From positions 24,168,693 through 24,232,692 of the forward strand of contig CM060174.1 in assembly GCA_030549775.1 (NCBI GenBank): 64,000 bases of DNA, read 5' to 3'. Of the stretch, positions 58,940-64,000 are shown piece by piece. How positions within the stretch are numbered: position 1 is the first letter of the stretch; the number at the start of each line of letters is the position of its first letter. The DNA comes from Tamarix chinensis (lineage: Eukaryota; Streptophyta; Magnoliopsida; Caryophyllales; Tamaricaceae). Both the position numbers and the translations under genes were made by a program. The notes below the pieces were generated by a model that searched no databases, was not told the origin of the DNA, and was given only the letters and a program-made list of their open reading frames with translations.

Positions 58940-60830
58940 TGATGAGTTCATATTTTGACACATTTTATACCCTTATAATCTTAATTTTTGGTAGTTTATT
59001 TAGGTAATATAGGGGAATAATTATGGTTTTATGCTTAAGTGGTAAAAATTGCATAAATTTTATTATTTCAGCTAAAATGATATAAATTAAGTAAATTTAG
59101 TGTATAATATTATTTATTAATATTTAGTTAATTTTATTTTGCAGGTTTTATTTTAAAAAGATTTTGAAAAAAAAAAAGAAACTTGACCTTTGGACCAACG
59201 ACCCAAAAGCCAAAAGCCCAACGACCCGGAACAAAGAAACGACGATCGACAAAAGCCAAATAGGCCTTGAATGCACGAAATGAGAAGAAAAGTGAGCTGT
59301 CAAGGCTGACGTGGAAAATGAAGGAAACAGTGCACGAAACAAAAAGAAATGAAGGCGGGCGAGCTCAGCAATGGCTTAGTCAGCCGACGAAAATAGATGA
59401 AGAAAAGTCAGCACGGCTAACGTGGAAAGGTGGGGTGCAGCACGAAAGTAAAAAAGGAGGGCACAGGTTATAAATATAGGACGGGAGAGAAAGGTAGAGA
59501 AAAGTAGCCTCTACTGTTAGGCGGTAGAGTCGTAGGTCAGAGAAAGAGGTCGAGAGCGTCAACAGGCTTGGTAGGGCACGTCATAGAGAGGACGGGAGAC
59601 AGACGCACGGAAAGTGAGACGAACAGAAACCGAGGGCAAACAAGAAGTAACACACGTCAGCCGTCAGCGCCATCAGCCGAAGGAAAAGAAAATTAAAAAG
59701 AAATATTTGCACGAAAATAAAGGCGAGAGAGAAGAAAAATAAGAGGAAATTTATACTAGTAAAATTTATCTTAGATAAAATTAAATTTTATATGATTAAA
59801 TTCTTGATCTTTTATCCAAAATTAATTCCAGTTATTTCTTTCTCTTATTTTTAATTTATATTTTAGATATATATTTCTGTGTAATTAATTCTATGTTTAT
59901 GGCTGGCTAAATATTTATTGTTAGGGAATAAATTGAAACCCTAGATTAGAATTTGAATTATAATTTTATTTTCTTTGTTTCGTGAGATTGTTTCTTGACT
60001 CTATGTTAATTGTTATCATTTATTTGTATGATTCTGTCAAGTATAGTTTATTCGGTGCATTCCTTGTTCTGGTTCCTCATAAGTGATAGTATGTAGGATT
60101 ATTTGCCTACGAGATGGCCATCTAAATATACTAGAATTTATATGTATAAATTGCAGCTAGGTTAGATAACAATTCACCTAATCGTTTTGTGATTCTTACC
60201 GAAGTGGTAAAACGTTTCGATACTTGTGGGTCAAGGATAGCAAATACAGCTAGACATGCGTTTTATACTAGTCTGGGTACTTAGATTGAGAGTCTTCCAC
60301 TTACACTTAATGCATTAAATATAGTTAAATCTAGGAGCCGCTTGTTGTTGCTATACTGCTATTATTTAATAGGGTTAATATAGGCACGTGGTCGTATTAA
60401 TTAATTAAGGGAAGTAATATAAGGTGTATGGACTTGCGTTTGGTGTGCAACTTGGTCGATCTCCTTCTCACGATTAAAAGATGACTTAGAAATAAATATT
60501 ATATTTCAACCTAATCTAGTGGTGGATTTTTATTTCCCTAACATATTTCTCATATCTACGGTTTCTCATTATTTTCATTATTTCTATTATTAGTTTATTT
60601 GTTTTATTTATTCCTTTTATTATTTTATTATTTTGATAAACCCCCATTAGTATTTTTCTTATTTATTTATTTTATGTTATTTAGGATTTTTATTTTTAGT
60701 TTTAGTTTAAGCTAGTTAGATAGAGGTGAGCCATCTCAATCCCCGGCTAGAACGATACCCTGATTTACAAGTGCTACAATTGATAGCATGAGGGTTTAAA
60801 TTGCGTGCCGGCTACGGTTACACCACTATA

Positions 60831-61353
60831 CTCACCCCAAAATTGAACATGGAATTTGAATGGATGGCAACAATGGAGCAAGAGTTGTCATTTATTAAAT
60901 CTCGAGGGTATAAGCCATCAGATTCAGTTGACCATGATCAGATTCACATTCCCAATGTAAATAGTGTCAAAGACAGTTGTGAAGCTGATGCACATATTTC
61001 TTCTCTTACCAAGGTAAGCATTACAAACTATGAATTGTTATTAAATGTATTCAGTGTAATAAATAATTAATAATTAACATTTTTGTTTAGGGTTTGCATA
61101 AATGTAACTTGTTAGCGTATGACCTTTCAACTCTTTTGGCAAAAGGAAGGGTACGCATAAGTCATAGTACCCAAACACAAACAGTCCATAGGTGTAACTT
61201 AGCCCTAAATATAAGGCCGGTGAGTATTGACACTCCAATCATTGGCAATGCACCCTTGCCTTGTTATAAAGAGGGCGATAAGGCAGCCACAATGCTAGAA
61301 GCTAATGGAAGCTTCATGCCTTGGCCTACGGATCAGATACATCTCACTACTTA
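60831..61353 (+). pseudogene. CACTA ORF, later exons (DUF8039-like region)
   Basis: Exon 60831-61013 resumes the frame cut at 53613 and reads MATMEQELSF and a short linker. An intron with ordinary gtaagc...tttag borders (61014-61090) follows. Exon 61091-61353 gives CNLLAYDLSTLLAKGRV, then IGNAPLPCYKEGD and WPTDQIHL, matching the region found in plant CACTA-encoded proteins with a DUF8039-type domain (CNLL...VVAKG...NAPLPVP...VAWP). A stop (TAA) comes at 61351-61353. The next stretch (61468-61620) is lysine-rich in one frame, as the basic linker after that domain often is, but has stops. The function of this protein class in transposition is not established. Confidence 0.75.
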
Positions 61354-61627
61354 AGAGGTAATGACATTCAACATCTTCATTAAACCTTTTCGAGTAGTTA
61401 CATTGTTTATACCTTTTTCATATATATATGCTCAATACATATTTTTATTATTATTATAAATTATGGAATCAAAAAAGGAATAAAAAAAGAAGACTACTTC
61501 AATTAGTAAAGCCAAGAGAGGTACTAGTAGAACGAGCAACACAAAAGAGGGCGCTGCTAAAGGAAAGAGAGCTAAATCTAAAAAATCAGTTGCCCTATAA
61601 AATATTCCTTCTTTGGATTAGAGCTAA
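61354..61627 (+). other. CACTA sequence after the DUF8039-like exon
   Basis: About 270 bases up to the LTR at 61628. One frame from about 61470 is rich in Lys, Arg, Ser and Thr (SKAKRGTSRTSNTKEG and onward) and resembles the basic linker expected next in the protein, probably after an intron. Two stops in it suggest decay. Confidence 0.5.
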
Positions 61628-64000
61628 TGTAATACCCCGTATTTTTAAAATCCAGATTTATTAAGTTTAATGATTTTATTAGCGTAATTTGATGTAAATG
61701 ATTAATTATTTTAATTTCGATTCGTTTTATGGATTTATCAACGATTTTGAATTCATAATTGAATGTAATTAATCATTTTCGGGAAGTAATATTTTATCGA
61801 CGTTTTAATTAATTAAATTTAATATTTTCGGGAATTTTAAATTAAAAATAGTTTCAGAACTTATTTAAGAATTTCTTTTTGAAATTTATTTTCTTCCGTT
61901 CTACGCTTTTTAGTTTGCGGAAAACCGATTTCGGAAATTATTAAAATTAGTCTTGATTTATTAGAATTTGACTTAAACATTTTATTATATACTTTTAAAT
62001 AATTTTTCGAGGTCTTATAATACATTTTCGTAAATAATATAAATTTCTACGTCCGTTGGTAAATTCTTCCGAAAATGTTTATGAGATTCTTTATATAGCT
62101 TTTTATTAATTTTAAGCCTTCGGATCTATTCGAAATAAATTTTCGTTAAATAAATTTTAGATAAAATCATCCATGAATAATTTTATACTTTTAGTATTTA
62201 TTTTATATGTGTATATAAAAAAAAAAAAAACTAACCTACCCGACCGGTCGACCCCCCCCTCTTCTTTCCCTTTCTCTTCTCTTCTTCCCTTTCTTTCTTC
62301 CTCTGCTGCCCCCGACCCCCTGCCTTCTGCGCAGCCCCAAACCCTAGCCAGCCGCCACCTCTCCCCAGCTCCTCCTCTCCTCCTTCGTCGACTGTCGGCA
62401 GTTATAGCCGGCTGCCACCAACCACCAGCAGTAGTGCGCAAGAGCAGCGACCACCACCAGCAGCGCGGAGCAACAGCAGCAGCGACCATAGCAGGGACGA
62501 GCCGCACAGCTGCGCCGCCGTCGTCCGGCCACGGCAGGCCACGCTGACCACCGGCGAGCACTGTTCGACCTCCAGCGAAGCTTCCCCGACCTTCCCTTGC
62601 CTTGAATTGTCGGTTTTTCATTTGGTATAATTTTCTGAAAAACCCTAATATGGATTTGATTAATTGAATGTGATTTAGCTTATGAAAAGCTAAATTGATT
62701 GTTGTATTATGTATATATGTGCTGTAAGATTGATTTGGATATATTAATTGTATGGTTTGTGTTGAAAATTTGGGAAATTGAATTTTAGGCCGGGTTATGC
62801 CCAATTTTTTTTCGGATCCGTCCGATTTGGCGATTTTAGATAAATTGATCATACAATATGTTTTAAAATGTATCTAATTTTATGTCGGAACCGTCAATTT
62901 GAGAAATTTATGCGGAATCAATCGGAATTCGATTCCTAGGTCAAAATTCTTGTGTAACGAAATTGGGTCGCGTAATTGAGTCGTTTCGCTCAATTGATTT
63001 TACATTATCGTTTGAAATGTATTTAATTTCATATCGCAAGCGTTAATTTGGAAAAATTATGCGTAATTAATCGGAATTGGATTTTTAGGTCAAAACTCTT
63101 GCGGGACTAAATTGGATTGTGTAATTGGGTCGTTTTATTCAATTGACTATACAATTTATATTAGAATATATTTAATTACATTTCCGAACCATCAATTTAT
63201 ATATTTTAGCAAGAATTGATCGAATTTGCGTTCCGGGCTCAAAAACCCTAATTATGCTAAATTAGGCATTTCTTTTATTGGTTTTGATCAATTGATTCTA
63301 TGTTATGTTATAAAATATGTCTAATTGCATTTCTAAATATTCAATTTGATTAAATTAATAGAATTCAACTGAATTGTATTTTCGGGCCTAAAACCCTAAT
63401 CTTCGGGGAGTGTTTTACAAATTGATTTTTGTTGTGCGTCTTTTATTTAATCGATTTCTGTCTTTGGGTTTTAAATCATTTAAATTATGTTTTAATCTAA
63501 TCGGTTTGGATCTAGTTCTATATAAATTGTCGGTTTACCTATTTAGTTATAAAACCTAATGAATAAGTCATTTTCGATAAATTAATTTATAATCGATTAT
63601 TCTTTCTTGAGCTTTCCAAATTAATTTGCAATGTCCTAAGTGGTATTTGTATTAATCCATTTGGATTTATTTTTAATCTCAAATCTTAATAGAGCTGTGC
63701 TTTTAAGTCCTAAGTTTTGGACAAATTTTCTAAGAAAGATCGTTTTTGTTCGTTTTTGTTTATTTAATTTGAATATGTGAATTATTGATTGATAAAATAG
63801 TTTCTAACCTGGTTCCGATTTCTATCGGCGATCTAGGAAAACTTTCTCGTGGATTGTTGAGCCTTCGATAGCTCTCCCTCTTTCTCAATTTGCTTAGCTA
63901 GCTTCGGATCCAGGTAAGTTTCTACTTACCTCCACTTATGGGTGTTTCGTAAGGATGTGGCTAAGGTTCTTACGTGTTATGTGACTTGTATGCCTTGGGT
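61628..64000 (+). mobile_element. Giant LTR, partial (runs off right edge)
   Basis: Starts TGTAATACCCCGTATTTTT at 61628, right at the end of recognisable CACTA sequence. Modules: AT-rich leader with many ttcg-type motifs (61628-62230), C/T-rich GC-rich block (62240-62600), then a long part with four spaced variants of a ~110-130-bp unit ('caattgatt...atgt..aat.taatt', about 62830-63400), and at 63940-64000 the block 'gtaaggatgtggctaagg' with 'tatgtgacttgtatgccttgg' variants, which matches the minus strand at 540-620 and the plus strand at about 22310-22370. It is a third sequence type of the same giant-LTR group. Open frames on both strands in the C/T-rich block are not called. Confidence 0.75.

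Larger units (their letters stand above)
53614..60825 (+). mobile_element. Athila-derived non-autonomous element with gag-like frame only
   Basis: 7,212 bp: LTRs 53614-55492 (1,879 bp) and 58940-60825 (1,886 bp), both TG...CA. A primer site TTTGGTGCCGTTCCTGGGGA (55496-55515) resembles the Athila-type site. The purine tract AAGTGTGGGGGTG (58927-58939) is preceded by 'gcttgaggacaagcaag', a wording common before the 3' LTR in Athila-group elements. The interior of about 3.4 kb has one gag-like frame (55674-56912), then 'gggaggcaacccaatg' (57030), as found after pol in Athila elements, and a long noncoding 3' part. There is no RT or integrase. The two LTRs match closely with scattered differences. 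Confidence 0.9.
52991..61627 (+). mobile_element. CACTA transposon, 5' portion, interrupted by two LTR insertions
   Basis: Starts CACTACTACGAAAACAG at 52991, a CACTA-type terminal inverted repeat, preceded by taa (52988-52990, possible 3-bp target duplication). Subterminal motifs follow, such as 'ttcggaaaccgttgtcaaa' and 'aataacggttgtcgaat'. Exons of a CACTA-encoded protein are at 53225-53332, 53437-53613, 60831-61013 and 61091-61353. An Athila-derived element sits at 53614-60825 and a giant LTR starts at 61628. The far end of the CACTA lies outside the window, so the transposase gene proper is not seen. Confidence 0.8.

Noticed and set aside
62157..62852. 231-codon minus-strand frame at the right edge
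   Set aside because: It spans the C/T-rich block of an LTR and its AT-rich flank, antisense to the LTR, with no recognised domain.

Overview
The window is a block of nested plant transposable elements. I see no conventional host gene, tRNA, rRNA or organellar segment. The families present are Athila-type, CRM-type and Tekay-type Ty3/gypsy LTR elements, a CACTA transposon with intron-containing exons, and a plant L1 relic. Together they mark the organism as a flowering plant. The density of nesting and the CRM-type element suggest heterochromatic, perhaps pericentromeric, DNA; that location is an inference. The species cannot be told from the sequence.

Layout. 1-3291: minus-strand piece of a giant LTR running off the left edge (here called family B: AAT-rich core, C/T-rich 5' part). 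3292-3959: unassigned DNA with a (GAA)n array. 3960-10909: decayed minus-strand Athila element with 5' LTR, primer site, gag, protease, RT/RNase H and integrase. 10910-11593: unassigned. 11594-16764: plus-strand giant LTR of family A, whose core is a ~28-bp minisatellite. 16826-24971: older minus-strand giant LTR split by a plus-strand family B solo LTR (19948-24692, target duplication atagt/acagt). 25020-25560: L1 reverse transcriptase relic. 25850-28560: 3' end of a minus-strand Tekay-like chromovirus (LTR, chromodomain, integrase). 28561-30829: unassigned AT-rich DNA.

From 30830 rightward the nest deepens. A minus-strand Athila relic (30830-32208 and 51776-52990) is split by a CRM-like element (32209-51775; duplication gtttg/atttg). 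The CRM-like element is in turn split inside its integrase by a 12.5-kb element (33994-46513; perfect duplication ataca). That innermost element has two LTRs of about 5.2 kb around only 2.05 kb of internal DNA, which holds a tRNA-iMet-type primer site, a tandem array of 62-bp units built around primer-site sequence, and a gag frame without pol. At 52991 a CACTA element begins inside the Athila gag. It is split by a 7.2-kb Athila-derived element with only a gag-like frame (53614-60825; duplication ccata/ctata) and, at 61628, by another giant LTR that runs off the right edge.

The most interesting material is the group of giant LTRs. At least five copies, in both orientations, share one modular plan: a C/T-rich ORF-like block, a low-complexity core (minisatellite in A, AAT repeats in B), and a terminal block. 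In four of the five, which include both families, the terminal block carries ~61-bp repeats with CCGGTGGACCGG-like boxes next to CCACTATTAT; the copy at the right edge runs out of the window before reaching it. The complete copy is gag-only, so it would need enzymes from another element; the Tekay-type remnant nearby is a plausible kind of partner, but that is inference.
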